From assembly GCF_000524195.1 (NCBI RefSeq), contig NW_020170496.1:124001-188000 (forward strand): 64,000 bases of DNA, read 5' to 3'. Positions 23,901 to 38,900 of the stretch are shown in pieces. Position 1 is the stretch's first letter. Each line of letters begins with the position of its first letter. The position numbers and the translations under genes are program-made. This stretch comes from Echinococcus granulosus. Taxonomy: Eukaryota; Platyhelminthes; Cestoda; Cyclophyllidea; Taeniidae. Under the pieces are notes generated by a model that saw only the letters and a program-made list of their open reading frames with translations, had not been told where the DNA came from and ran no database searches.

Positions 23901-26900
23901 AGGGCAACGCCCAGTTCGATCGTATTAACAAAGGCCTCAACGCCTACTTGGACAAGAAGCGTCTATTTTTCCCTCGTTTCTTTTTCCTCTCCAACGATGA
24001 GATGTTGGAGATCCTCTCGGAAACCAAGGATCCCCAGCGTGTCCAGCCACACCTCAAGAAATGCTTTGAAGGCATCGCGAAGTTGGAGTTTGACAAGAAC
24101 CTCGAAATTAAGGCCATGTTTTCTGGTGAAGGTGAGAAGGTGGTCTTTAGTCAGGTGAGTCTTTTGAAGTGCTTTCAGTGATGCTCGTAATTTTTTGGCT
24201 CAGTGTAGATCTCTACACGGCCCATTCAGAGACATTTCGCCGATCTAATCTTGGATGGAGTTTAAAGGTCAAGGATAGTGTGGATATTCACTAGCCTAGA
24301 ATGGATCTCTAATAGAGAATGTCGATCTCCGTGCCAGCTGCCGGAGATGTCTGCAACCTTCAAAAATTGTTTTTTTTTTTGGTTCGACCCTTCAGGTGCT
24401 TTTTTATGCCTAGATTCTCAAAACATTCTCCGTCAAATATTCTTGATTGTTTACTACTACGTACAGCTAGGCTAGATGTTTTAATGCTAACTTTGAGGTC
24501 AAGACCGACCAAATATTTAAGAATGGGACCACCCCGTGTCCCCGGTAGTCAGTCAGCAGGTGTACTTCATCTTACTCATGCACGTTGACGAATAAAGACG
24601 TCCGTATTGTAGTCGTACTTTCTTTTTTGTCCCATACACCCAACTACCACTTAGTGGCGCTTTTTACGTATCAATAGACATTTTGGCATGTCAGGTCACC
24701 TTTCAAACTACCCTGGACGAATCTCACATCTCACTAATCAGTCTAGAGTGGTTTGAAATCTGACATCATTCAATTTCATACATGGACTACAATACCAAAA
24801 GCCTACCAACTACAAAAAGGAGTTTAATTTGCCATAAATATATATAACAATCTTATAATATAGCGTGACCTTTGAGAATGCCACCTCGGGTTAACAGTAC
24901 GTGTTGGTACTGGAAGACCTTTCACGCGCTGAATATCCCAAAGTATTGTGAAAATTTCTATACCCCTATTTTTTCCTGCCTCTAGAACATTGACACAGCG
25001 GTTTGCAGAGGAGCGGTGGAGAAATGGCTTCTACAGGTTCAGGATGTCATGGTGCTGTCGGTGCACGATGTCATTGCCAGCGCAAGAGACGTAAGATGAT
25101 AAGTTGTGGTATTATACTCCTGAATTTCCATTGTACTAAATATATTTGGAGTAGTTTCTTCGATTTGAAATGAAAAAGAAGTGTTGGCTATCGGTAATCC
25201 TGGTCACCCGTGTTTCTACAGCGCTCTCATTTCTTAACTGTCAACTCTATTTCGCAGCAATTGTCACTTAAATAGCTTAAGGGGAAGAACAAAGTGGTAT
25301 TTCCCTGTATTTATGAAAGATCTTGACATTTGAGCTTTGAGTTCTTAATCACCCGTTTTTCTTGTTTCATCTTTCTATTTGATAACCAACTAAATAACTG
25401 ACTTCAGTATATCGTACATTTCCACTCACACCAGGCGTATGACAGCGAACTTCGCGATGTGTGGGTGCTAGACTGGCCAGGTCAGGTGGTGCTTTGCGTG
25501 TCGCAGATATTTTGGACTCTGGAGGTCTCCGAAGCTATCGCATATGGGCAGGCTGAGGGACTGGCGAGCTACAAGAAGAAGCTGGACTCGCAGATCGCGG
25601 CGATTGTGCGTCTGGTGAGGGGCAAACTCTCCACTCAGGAGCGCATCACTCTTGGCGCCCTAGTGGTCATCGACGTCCACGCCAGAGACACAGTGCAGAC
25701 GATGGCGCAGAACAAGGTGACCGATGATAATGACTTTCAATGGCTCTCGCAGCTCAGGTACTACTGGGAGGAGGACAATTGTCTGGTTAGTCACTCTATG
25801 CCTTTCTCTACTGTATCGACTGAGTTGTCCCTGAGGCTACTGCGAGGTATAGGGTTCGAGATACAGCCTTATTATGAGCTTGCGAAAGGGCTAGATTTCG
25901 ATGAGGCTCGTGCATTTGTAAACCCCTATGTAGGATCTTATTTGCGAAGTATTTCTCAAGATTGTACGATGTGAATTTGCTTTACAATTAGGTTCGTCTT
26001 ACTAACGCTGTGGTCCCCTACGCCTACGAGTACCTGGGTAACTCCACCCGTCTGGTAATCACTCCCCTAACCGATCGCTGCTATCGCACTCTCATTGGGG
26101 CCTACCATCTCCACCTAAATGGAGCCCCCGAGGGTCCAGCTGGGACCGGTAAGACAGAGACCACCAAGGACTTGGCTAAAGCGATTGCTGTCCAGTGTGT
26201 CGTCTTCAACTGTTCTGATGGGTTAGATTACATCGCTATGGGCAAGGTGAAATCAGCTTCCCAGCCTTCTTTACGCTCTGTTGTGTCTGTGTGCCTTACT
26301 GTATCTATGTTTCACTGACAGTTTTTTAAGGGACTCGCTTCATCTGGTGCCTGGGCGTGTTTTGACGAGTTTAACCGAATCGAGCTGGAGGTGCTCTCGG
26401 TTATTGCTCAACAGGTTAGTTGGATCTGCAAGCACACCATTAGTTAGTGGCATTCTGTCGGTTTTGTTTTTGAGATCAAATTAATTTTCATAGTCGGGAA
26501 TGAACTGGTTTGTATCCAGTCCTAGAAGTTTGACTTTGTTTCGCATTCACTTCACTCGGATAACCTGTCGCTTCAAGATCCTTATAAATATGAAGTACAC
26601 CTAATGTCCCCTTGGTTTACTCTAAAGCACCGCACTAGTTCTGAAGGTTCGGGTCTAATTAAAGGAAGTTCTTAGCTGATGGTCTGTGCCTTTCGGACAA
26701 CCTTAACGTTTCCCATGATACCTGATCATGGTCGTCATTGTTCTGGAAATATTCTCGGAAGAGATCAGGTTGTTTAAACAAGTTTGATCTCGTTATCACC
26801 ACGGTTGGTGACTCATTCAACAAGAATGGGTTAAATGCTCAAATTTCCTTTACTAGAACCCTGAAACTGGATAGATGACCTTTCTTGCATATAAGAGGAT

Positions 26901-29900
26901 TAATTATGTCAATTTAAACAACAGATATTTTTATAACCAGATTCTGTGCATTATCCGAGCGATTCAAGCCAATCTCGAAGTGTTTGAATTCGAAGGGACA
27001 GTACTCAATCTTAATCCGAACTGCTACGTCTGTATCACCATGAATCCAGGTTATGCTGGCCGTTCCGAGTTGCCAGACAACTTGAAGGTAAGTGTCGCCC
27101 GTCTAGACACCCATCTACTAATCCCCCCTCTCATCAACATTCCCTTCCTCCTCCTTCACTCCCCTTGTGCAGATCCTCTTCAGACCAGTTGCGATGATGG
27201 TACCGGACTACGCGATGATAGGCGAGATCTCCCTTTACTCCTACGGTTTCATGGACGCACGCAACTTGGCAGGCAAGATAGTCACTACGTACCGGCTATG
27301 CTCAGAGCAGCTCTCCTCTCAATCGCACTATGACTATGGTATGCGTGCCGTCAAGGCGGTGTTGCATGCAGCGGGCAACTTGAAACTCCGGCATCCAGAG
27401 GAGAATGAAATGATTTTGGTGAGAGAAATGCATTCTTTTTCGATCAATGGACGTTAGAAATTCTTCCACCCTGTAGTGAGCCTTCTACATTTTGTCTTTT
27501 GGAATATTTTTAAGGTACTCTTCTAGTCCATATTCATAAATAGTGGTTTTGAACTATTCGATAATCCTTGACTTGTGCCACAACCGCGACCTAAGGGCCA
27601 GGATCAAGTGGCAGTCTTTTGTAGTTTCCTCATTTACCCCAGTACGATAAAAAAATATCTAAATGTTGCACTGAAAACACTTACTTCCTTATCCCACTTA
27701 TACGGCAATCCAAACTTATTAAAATTGACCTTTAAAGGAAATCTCACCAAATTTACAGCACTTTTCAGGGCCGCTTTTACTAGCTTTTCTGATGTAACTG
27801 CTCAGAAATCTACAAGCGGAGACAGATCCTCGTGCCCCACTGAAATCACCTCCTAGACTTTCTACCCTTTGACTTTTCCATGCTCTCCCCTTTTTTCTTA
27901 AGTGTCTGTCACATAAGCATTGCTTTATTGACGCAGTCTTCATGCACCTTGTCTCCCACTTTTCTCCAAGCAATACCTTTGCATTGGCTGCTTTCACAAA
28001 ACCTAGCTTCTGCGTTCAATCATGGATGTGAACGTGCCCAAATTCCTTTCTCACGACATTCCACTCTTCCGCGGCATCATCTCCGATCTCTTCCCCGGCG
28101 CCATTCTACCCGATGCGGACTACTCAGATTTCCTTGAAGAAGCGGCTATAGTGTGTCAACGCAATGGCCTCCAAGCTGTGCCAACTTTCACGGAGAAACT
28201 TATTCAAACCTACGAAATGATGATAGTTAGGCATGGGTAGGTGTCACATGTGCGTCCAGATTCCACCCCTTTTTGTGATCTCGCGACCTGATTGGTGGAT
28301 ACATTTAGGGACGAATTAATTAAATCCTAATGAGCCAATCAGGACGTTGCTTATCATGAGTCTCCTGATTAGCGTATATTTAACTATGAGTTTAAATACT
28401 ACTAAAATTTAAGACCTTTCAGCCGATTGTATTGATAAATAACCACCTAGTAATGGATTAGACTTATTACTCGATATCTGTTAATTGTCATGAAAGCTTT
28501 CAGTCGTGCGGGCAACATATCAACAACAGACCCTGGTCCTGAGTGTTTTTCTTGTTTCATCTCAAAAAGAATATCCTTTAACAAGGCGGAGAACTTTTCT
28601 CATCTCATATATAAAAAACTCTGGGACGTTTAAGAGAGTTTTGTCCTCTGAATCACTGCATTGGTTCCCTGGAGCCATGAAAACAGCATGACGTTTCATC
28701 GTCTGCATTTTATTCAAAGCTAGTCGAATTTACTTCTTAATTTATTACAAAATGTTACAAAATTGCATCAGGTTCATCCCCTTGAATGCCTTTAGATTCA
28801 TGCTGGTTGGTATGCCCTTGGGTGGTAAAACGAAAATTCTCCACACTCTGGCCGAGGTGATGACCGGTCTCTTTGAGAAGGGCGACACTGACTACGCCAA
28901 GGTCTTCTATCGTACCATCAATCCCAAATCCATCACCATGGGACAGCTTTTCGGCGAATTTGATCCCGTTTCTCACGAGGTATGCTCTTTAACCATAGCA
29001 CCGCTTGTAGTAGTGTAGATTTCAAGAAAATAGCTTTCCCTTTACTTAGTGGACAGACGGTGTTACGGCGAACACCTTCCGTGAGTACGCCAACATGGAA
29101 CCACCCGATCGAACTTGGGTGATTTTCGATGGGCCTATTGACACTTTGTGGATTGAAAGCATGAACACTGTGCTGGATGATAACAAGAAGTTATGTCTCA
29201 TGTCGGGAGAGATTATTCAGATGTCGAAGACTATGAACCTCATCTTCGAAACTATGGATCTTCTACAGGCATCGGTAGGCTATTGTAGCATCTGAGTTAT
29301 CACTAACCACGTCTGGAGATAGCTGCATTGGGTTAGTAGGGCGTAGGTTGAGTCGGTTAAAATAACAAAGCCGGTAGAGTCTAGACCGATTTTTAACACT
29401 TCAGCCGGCAACTGTATCTCGCTGCGGTATGATCTACGTGGAACCTATGGCACTGGGATGGCGGCCTCTAGCAACCTCTTGGTTAGACAGCCTCCCCGAA
29501 TCCGTTACTCTTGGCGATGGCAAGAAAGTGTTGCAAGACCTATTTGACTGGCTTTTCGATCCTTGCTTAGAATTTGTTCAAGCCAACTGTCGCCAGCTGA
29601 TCCCTATCAGCGCCATGTGCAGTGTCAAGTCTACTCTGGACTTCCTCAGCGCTCTCATCACTGAACACGCCAACGCAGAAGGTGCGGCTGACAATCGATA
29701 CCTTAGGCAATGGGTACATGCTTCTTTACTCTTCAGTGTTGTCTGGGGCATTGGTGGATGTCTGGAGGAGAACAGTAGAATCAAGTTTGACGATTTTATT
29801 AAACCCATTCTTGGTGGAAAAGTGACAGAGTTACCCGTACCCCAGAGCATAGGTGGCCGTTGTGATTTTCAAATGCCTGATACTGGGTTGGTCTACGATT

Positions 29901-32900
29901 ACTTCTACGAGGTGAGTTAGTTCCCAAACTCCCGATAACTCCAACCCCGGAATGACTGACCATCTTCACTTCTCCACTTTACAGTTCAAAAGTCGAGGGA
30001 AGTGGAAACACTGGAACGAATTATCACGAGGTCAGAGCAAGTTCGAGGGCATGGAGATAAGGGACATCATCGTTCCTACCATGGACACAGCACGCTACAA
30101 GTACCTCATTGATATCTGTTTGACGAGCAGACAGCCATTGAGTTACATCGGTGTGACGGGTACCGGCAAATCGGCCTATGTTCGGGAGAAACTAATGCGC
30201 GACATTGATAATGAAACCTACCGACCGTTCTTTATCAACTTCTCGGCTCAAACTAGTGCTAATCAAGTTCAGGTGGGATTTGTGCTTTCACAGCTTGTCA
30301 ACTGCTAACATATCAACCACGAAATCTGCAATTGATTTAGGTGTTGATATTAACTACTTCCGCGGTTTTTAGACTGTAAAGGTGTTTAGTCGCTCGCTGT
30401 TTTTGCGTAGCTTTCACTCTGCCTTAACGAACAATTTTGGTGAAAAAGTGGATAATTAGTTAATGTCATTTAAATTCTAGAACATATTTTTACTGCAGAA
30501 CTGCTAACAATTTATCAAGGCATTTCTAAACACGTTAAATCTCCCAGGTGAGCGCCACAGGCGAGTCGAACTAAGGCCAAGACGAATGAGGATGAGATGA
30601 TGATAAGTTTTAGCGCAAATGGTTACAATGATTTAAGAAAATACCAACTTTCATCGATAACAAGCTACTTGAAGGTCAAATATTTAATAAAACTTGAACC
30701 CTAGCCATCAACTTCGACTTTTTCTTAAGGATATTATTATGTCGAAGTTGGATCGTCGCAGAAAGGGTGTGTACGGCTTGCCATTCGACAAAATTGCAAC
30801 ATTTTTTATTGACGACCTAAATATGCCTGCAAAAGAGGTTTATGGTGCTCAGCCGCCAATTGAATTATTGAGAACCTTCATGGATCATGGATTTGTGTAA
30901 GTTTGCGCCTTTATTCGCACCTCTATCCCCTTTTAATACCTTTCTGTGTTCTGATTGGTGAATATTTTGCGTGCAGCTCACTCATTGGCCGATTATGGAC
31001 CAATGGCTTTATTATTAAATAGCTCAGTTGGGCTCTACAATCCATATATCGTTTATCGACTGGGATGGATAATGTAGTCAGATTTCTAATTCCAATTTGA
31101 GTTTATTACAACCAGAAGTGAAAGCTCCTTCTATTTGTTATTTTATTGTTTGCTAGCTATGATCTGGATGACATGTCAAAGATCCAGCTAATAAACCTCT
31201 ACATCTGCTCGGCAATGGGCCCGCCCGGTGGCGGTCGTAACGACGTGACGCCGCGATTCATGCGCCACTTCCATGCCGTCTCTATGGTGCCCTTCAACGA
31301 TGTAACTCTCACTCGCATCTTCACTACACTCATGCAAACTTACTTGCGGGTGGGTTTCTGATAGCTTTTGTCTGCATATAACCTACTTTCTTCTAATGAT
31401 TAATAGTTAGGGCGTTACTACTTTCAGACAGTAAACGCATGTAAGAATTAAAAAGTCATCTTCATTATTTTCTTGTGCCACTGGTGAGGTTATTTCTGCG
31501 ATTTCTTGAGCCATGTCAATTGCGGTTTCTTGCTACCTTGAGTGTGAACTTTAGTTTTCGTGTACTCGCTTCAATGCGAAACTTTATTCATATAGACTCA
31601 AAAAAATGTTTCGGATAAATTTGACGTTTGTTACCAAACCGCTTGGTCATGCAAGGCTTGAGTGTTGAAAACTAAATGCAGGATGGGGATCCTTCCACCT
31701 CGTTCTTTTACTGGTCAACTATTCCAAATAATGGTGACAAGCATCTTTAAAACCAAATCACCCTCACAAGATGCGCTTCTTATGATGTGTTTCCTGCGGC
31801 GTCCGGGTTATCACAGGGGAATCAGCTTTGTAAACTTGATTCAAACAAACGCTTCTGGTCAGATTAAAGTAGTTAAATGTATGCTTGCAAATATGTTTAT
31901 TAGTTTATGTCAAAAATAACAAAACAAAAGTTGCCGAAGAGGATTGGGGAAAACTGCATACCACTTGGCTTCATTTGACATCAGTTTGACCTTTCAACAT
32001 AATCGAAACTACTAGCTACCAGAGGTTACTCATGGAAATATTTATTTGTGATCGAAACAGGCGCATGAGTTCACTTCTGACTACTATATTCTGGGTAACA
32101 CAATGGTTGACGCAACACTGAACGTCTACAAGGCCGCCATTTCGAATCTATTGCCTACACCAGCTAAGTCGCACTACGTCTTCAATCTGCGTGACTTCAG
32201 TCGTGTCATCCTTGGTATTTGCCTTATCAAAAAGGGACGTGTGAAAGATAAGCAGACCTTTATTCGTCTATGGGTCCATGAGGTGCTTCGTGTCTTCTAC
32301 GATCGTCTCACTGACGAGAAAGACCGTCAGTGGCTTGTTGAGTAGGTCCAAACTATTTCTAAGTGAGAAGTGATTTCTTTATGCAGAATTGACTGGAATA
32401 TTTTCATTTCGTTTTCTGAAGCTTTATCAAGAACACAATTGACACGTCTTTCAAGGACAAAGTGAACATGGTGTTCTCCCACCTTCTTGCTAATGTCAAG
32501 GACGAGGTTAGTTGATTCGCCCATTAGTTTGTTGATTTATTTATTCTAGGTCACCGAAGAGACCTTCCGAAGTCTAATATTTGGTGATTTTATGGATATT
32601 GAAACACTACCCGAAGAGAGGAGTTATGAGGAGGTCATGGATATTAACACGATGTATCCTATTGTGGAACAATGCCTTGCAGACTACAATGCCACCCACA
32701 AGACGAAAATGAATCTCGTTATTTTTAGGTTGGTTGGCGGTTCTTCTGCTGAAGTCCAGCTGTTGAAATGTCCTCGGAGCATTACTTGAGGGATTTCTTG
32801 TATTCCAGATACGTATTAGAGCATCTGGCGCGGATATGTCGTGTTCTACGAGTGCCTTCTGGAAACGCGCTACTAATTGGAGTAGGTGGTTCTGGCAGGC

Positions 32901-35900
32901 AGTCATTGTCGCGTTTGGCGTCCGCCATGGCAGGCTACGTCACGTTCCAACCTGAGGTCACAAAGGATTATGGACTTCAAGAGTGGCGTGAAGATGTCAA
33001 GGTGAGATCCTTCTTTTATTCTCTATTTTGAGTTTTCTGTATCAGAGTCTTCGTGGACAATTCGGATAATTTTCAGGGTGGATTGAGGTTTACAGAGTGC
33101 ATATTTTCCTCTTTTCAGTCCTGTCTTAAAAATTCCGGTGGGCGTGGGATGAAAACAGTCTTCCTGATGACTGACATGCAGATCAAGAATGAGACCTTTC
33201 TGGAAGACGTCGACAACCTCCTCAACTCGGGTGAGGTGCCTAATATCTTCACCTCGGAGGAACGTGCTGAAGTCACCGAACTCGTACAAACTGCTATAGA
33301 GGTGGAGAGTCGCAAAAATGCCACCACTCCTGGTGGAGGTGGCTCCAGAGTCATCCAGGACATGTCTCCACTGGGGCTCTTCAATAGCTTTGTCAATCGC
33401 TGTCGAGCCAACCTCCACGTTATTATTGCCTTTTCACCCATTGGAGACGCTTTTCGAAATCGGCTTCGTCAGTTTCCATCCCTCATCAACTGTTGTACCA
33501 TCGACTGGTTCACGGTAAGTGGTACCCACATCTACACAAAACCTTCTGGGTTTTTTTCAAATAACATTGTCTTCTTTTGATAAAATTTCATTCAGCCATG
33601 GCCAGAAGACGCGCTGGAAAGAGTGGCCCGACGCTCACTAGAATCGCTAGGAATGGAGGCTAAGTTGAGAGACAGCATTACGCTGATCTTCAAACACTTT
33701 CACACGTCCATAGCAAATCTGTCGGAGAAGTTCTACACGGAACTCGGAAGGAAGACTTATGTCACACCAACATCCTATCTGGAACAGATTGCCTCGTTCG
33801 AGCGACTCATTACGAAAAAGAAGAATGAGATTATGACGGCAAAAACGAGGTATATATACAGGGTAATCAAGGGGATTTACAACATTTAATTTTATACCCA
33901 AAGAATTTATTGTTGAAAAGTGCGGCTTCTATTGTCAGTTCAAAGCTTTACTAATAGGACTTATTTAGTGCCATTTGTGTCATTTTTTGATGAACATCGA
34001 GGAAAATTTATAGCCTTTGGGTCTAAGTACTGAGAAAAACTTTTGATCTCTACTGGAATTTTGCCCTAAAAAGGAACAAAAGTGTAGTAGATAGGGAGTG
34101 AGAACTGTGATGTCCCTACCAGCCGGATCAGGCAGAAGGCGACCGTTAGTGGAGAGGCTGTTTATGTGCAGAGCGCGCCCCTCACGCTATGAAACTTTGT
34201 ATGAGATGAAAGTGGCGACTGGAGCTTACGTGCAAGGAGCAAGTGTCTGGGTCATAATTGTACTTCAATTGTGCCCTCGTGCTTGAGTCATCTATAATAT
34301 AGGCTCTCTGGACTGTCTGCCTGGACTGATGATGACGGGCCCACGCCGCTTGTGTGGTCGTGTCCCCCAATCTGCACGATCGGTCCTTGTGTGTGAGTCC
34401 GAACCGTGGATGTCGTAGCGCGATGGACGCCCCAGATGCTTTCAAATGATTCAAAAGGTGCCACTTAATAGTCGAAACTGCCACCTGCCTTTCAAACAAT
34501 TACCTCAGCTGTTTCAGTGAATTAGCTTTTGACGTCGGTTAAGTGGGTTTTGCAGTCCAGATTTTGAGTTAACTACCGAAAAGTTATGAGCACTAACAAG
34601 CAGTAGCCACCAGCAATTTGAATGATGTCACAAACCATACTTAACTATCATGGAATAAATTGGAAGACTGATCCTTTAGATAAGCATCTAAACCGTGAAT
34701 CGCGGCGAAGAATAATAATGCATTCTATCATCGCCCTCTAAACAGGTATCTCAACGGTCTAGACAAACTGGCCTTCGGCGCAAGTCAGGTGGCGGACATG
34801 CAGGTGAAACTGGAGGAGCTACAGCCACAACTGGTACAGGCGGGTGAAGCCAACGAACGTCTCCTAGTGGTGATTGCGCGTGAGTCGGCAGCAGCAGAAC
34901 AGCAACGGGAGAGGGTGGTGCAGGAAGAGAAGGTAGTAAATTCTAAGGCGGACGCCTCAAAGGCACTGTCAGAGGAGTGTCGGGCCGATCTGGCGGAGGC
35001 TCAGCCCGCCATGGAGGCAGCTCTGGCGGCCCTGGACACTCTTAAACCCGCCGACATCACTATTGTCAAGTCGATGGCAAATCCGCCTTTTGGAGTGAAG
35101 TTGGTCATGGAGGCGGTGTGTGTGATGAGAGATATCAAACCAGATCGTATTAATGATCCCAGCACGGGGAGGAAGATTTTGGATTATTGGGGACCCTCAA
35201 AGAGGCTTTTAGGTGATATGAACTTTTTACAGACTTTGAAGGAATATGATAAGGATAACATTCCTGCTCAGGTGAGGTTGAAAGGTGGTTTTATTTTGAG
35301 TCAAGTTAGTTTACTTTTTTCAGAAGCTATTTTATTATACGGCCTATCAAATCGAAAACGAAACTAATTCAGATTGAGTAGCAAAATTAGAGGCAGTGAC
35401 TTTAACTTTGATGTCATTAAAATCTTGCATTCTCTGTAGTGAACAATTTATTTTTTTTTTCTATGAAAAATCATGTGTTTAGTAGGTGCACAACCAATCG
35501 GCTTGCTAATTCTTTAACAGCGAAACCTTGGAGAGGCTATGCTGAATTTATCCATTCATTTATTTTCTGGCTGTTCCTGAACTACCCATCTGTTCTGTAT
35601 TCATCCATCCCAATTCCATCCATCCTGTATTCATCAATCCATCCCATATTTAACTCGTATGCGTTCATCCATTCCGTATCGATCGGTCCATCCATCTCGT
35701 CTCCATCCATTCATCCATCCACTCAACAGGCCCTTTCACATATGGGGAAGGGAAAAGCACCACTTCATCTCCATCCGTCATTTTCAAAACTACTAATGTT
35801 TGTGTGTGTTGGTAATAGACTGTAAACGGATTTGTTCATCCATTTTCAGTCATGAAGAATATTTTGTTAATGAACTGAAATTTGCCTCAGGCGGGTCTAT

Positions 35901-38900
35901 TGGAAGCCTATAAATAAAATTTCTTTAAGTAGTTCCTTATCCACTTCGTTCCGCGGTGTTTACTCCTTCCATTCATTCAACTTAGATTATCACAAATATC
36001 AGGAGCAATTATATAACCAACCCTGAGTTTGACCCCGCAAAAGTTGCCCGTGCAAGTTCAGCAGCCGAGGGTCTGTGCAAGTGGATCCTCGCTATGGAAC
36101 AGTATGACCGCGTGGCCAAAATTGTTGCTCCGAAGAAAGTCAAACTAGCTGTAGCTGAGAAGGAATTGGCAGAGAACATGGCTGCACTGAAGCAGACTCA
36201 AGCCTCTCTAAAAGCCGTCGAAGACAAACTTGCGCAGCTGCATGAGAATCTAGATAATACGCAAGTATGCTTGGCTGGAATATTGTGTGCTTTCTTGTTT
36301 TCTGATTGCCAATAACGTTATGCCCTTCCAGGCAGAGAAAAGGCGACTAGAAGACGAGGTGGAACTCTGCGGTTTGAAGTTGGTGAGAGCCAAAAAGCTG
36401 ATTGGTGGATTGGGTGGGGAGAAGGAGCGCTGGTCACAGGCGGCAGAGCGGTTGCAGCACGTCTACGACAACCTCACCGGAGACGTTTTGGTTTCGGCGG
36501 GCGTGATTGCCTACCTCGGTCCATTCACTTCAACTTATCGTGATGCCTGCATTGAGGACTGGGTGGGTGTGTGCAACAGCCAGCCGAAAATTACTTGCAG
36601 TCAACACTTCTCGCTCACTAACTGTCTGGGCGATCCGGTCAAAATACAGGCATGGAATATCTTCGGACTCCCTCGAGATGCGTTTTCTATTGACAATAGT
36701 GTCATTGTAGATAATGGACGTCGATGGTATGCTGGACCTTTGTGGGCTTAAGGCGTTTCGAGAATCAAAACTTAGGCGTTAGCATTTGTGCTGCTCTTTC
36801 AGTCGCTTTGATATCCACCTGGTATCTTACAGAACTTAAAACTTATAAATCATTTTTAAAGGCAATTCAACATTCCCATTTAGGCTTTTTTGAAACTTTT
36901 TTGTGCCCTACTTCTCGTGTTTCGGGAACCAAATAGTTATTTTGCGGTTATACCTGTTCCCTGTGTCCATTTTCAAATTTCGTCATACTCCTGCGGACGA
37001 AACTGTAAGAGAATCTGGTTTTTACAGCAAGTACACTTATCAAAGGAGATGAGTGAAAAGTAGGCGGATGCACTGTTGGAGGAGAAAAATCATCGGCAAC
37101 CTCAGTTTTCATGGCTTAATTCGCATTCGGAAGCATATTGTCCATCCAAATTCGGTCCTCTCGTCTGATTGCTTAGTTTTGCTACCTTGTTCGCTTCTTG
37201 ATCAAGATAAACGCTAGGTCTCCAGCTTCTACCTCTAAGTTACGATTGATGGCTTCTGCGTAGCGTCTTTTTGGCACTGACGAATTCCGCGTGTGGTAAT
37301 TAAGATGATTATCAAATGACTCTCAAGTCACTGACAGTTGACACTGACCCACCCCAGTAACAGTATCGTTGTATTCGTATGTCGTCGTTATTCAGGCCCC
37401 TGATGATTGATCCCGAAGGTCAGGCGAATAAGTGGATAAAGAATATGGAGAAGGAGAACGCGATAGCCGTAGTCAAGTTGAATGACAGTGATTTTATGCG
37501 ACGAATGGAGAACAGTATACAATTCGGAGTACCCGTCCTTCTGGAGAACGTCGGTGAAGAATTGGATCCTAGTTTGGAGTCCCTATTGTTGAAGCAGACG
37601 TTCAAGCAGGGTGAGTACAGGGCATATCTTAAACAGCCAATTAGATGGGGGCTTGTGGGGGTTAAAGTTAAATTAGTTCCCCTTAGAACCGAGTTTCCCA
37701 TGATGCCGTTATAAGATGAGCTGGTCCAGAAATATCTTAATTAACGACACGCACGAGTTGGGAGGCAGCGGCAGATCCCCGTCTTACTTTAAAGTCCTTT
37801 CTCGATTTTATTTTTGGCCTCATGCTATCAAGAGACTTTGGTCACACGTGTTGCTAAAACAGATACCATTATTCTACTCGTATTCTCCTTTTGAAGGCGC
37901 TATTGATATGATTAAGTTGGGCGAAAATATAATTGAATACTCCTCGGACTTTCGCTTCTACATTACAACAAAACTTCGCAATCCGCATTACCTCCCCGAA
38001 GTGGCAGTAAAGGTCTCGCTGTTGAACTTTATGATCACGCCGGAGGGCCTGGAAGACCAACTTCTCGGTATTGTGGTTGCAAAAGAGAAGTATGTAGAAT
38101 GGAATTCTACCCCATATGTTGTTAACTTTATGTATTACAAAAAGATACTTTATTGAGTGCCAAAAGTGTTCATATTCCACGGAAATTCGGTAGGCGATGA
38201 TGCAGATCCTTGAACTCTAATTTCCAAAGTTGATAAAACCCAATTATTCATAAATTATTGCAAGCTTATAACAGAATAATATAATCTGATCGAATCTCTG
38301 CAAGTTCCATGATTTTGCATTTTCATGGGAGTGGTAGCAGTAGATTGGTCGTCTCAGTTTGTCATGCAGCCATCTCTGACTGACAGGCCGACTGCCACGC
38401 TTTGTCACAGACACATTTCGTGGAGCGAAGAATGCGATGACACCACAGATCGAGTCGAACCTCTCTGTAGGTGAAGTGAGAGTTCGATGCAGTAATTAAC
38501 GACTTTATTTTAACGTCAGGGAATATGTTTATTCACAGTGTGCAGAAGAGCAGCTGAAAACTAGCAGCCTGTAACATGCTTGGAACTCTATATCCCCTGG
38601 ATGACAGTGGAAGGGATGGAGACCAAAAAGCCTACTTAATATCACTTAGTATATGATCAATCCTACTTGTTAAAGTTAATCCACCTTATTTAGACCGGAA
38701 CTGGAGGAGGCAAGACAGGAGTTGATTGTCACAACTGCCAACAATAAGCGAATGCTTAAGGAAGCTGAGGATCGTATTTTAGCTACTCTGGCTGAGGCAG
38801 AGGGCAATATCCTGGAAAATGAGACGGCTATCCAAACTCTCGACTCCTCAAAGGCTATTTCTGATGAAATTATGCAGAAACAGGCGGTATGTTAACATTC

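Noticed and set aside
24300..24640. Possible repeat end (AATAAAGACGTCCG near 24593) in DNAH3 intron 16
   Set aside because: No ends, coding or second copy found in the window.
31662..31919. 85-codon frame in DNAH3 intron 29
   Set aside because: No place in the dynein alignment; exons 29 and 30 join in phase without it.
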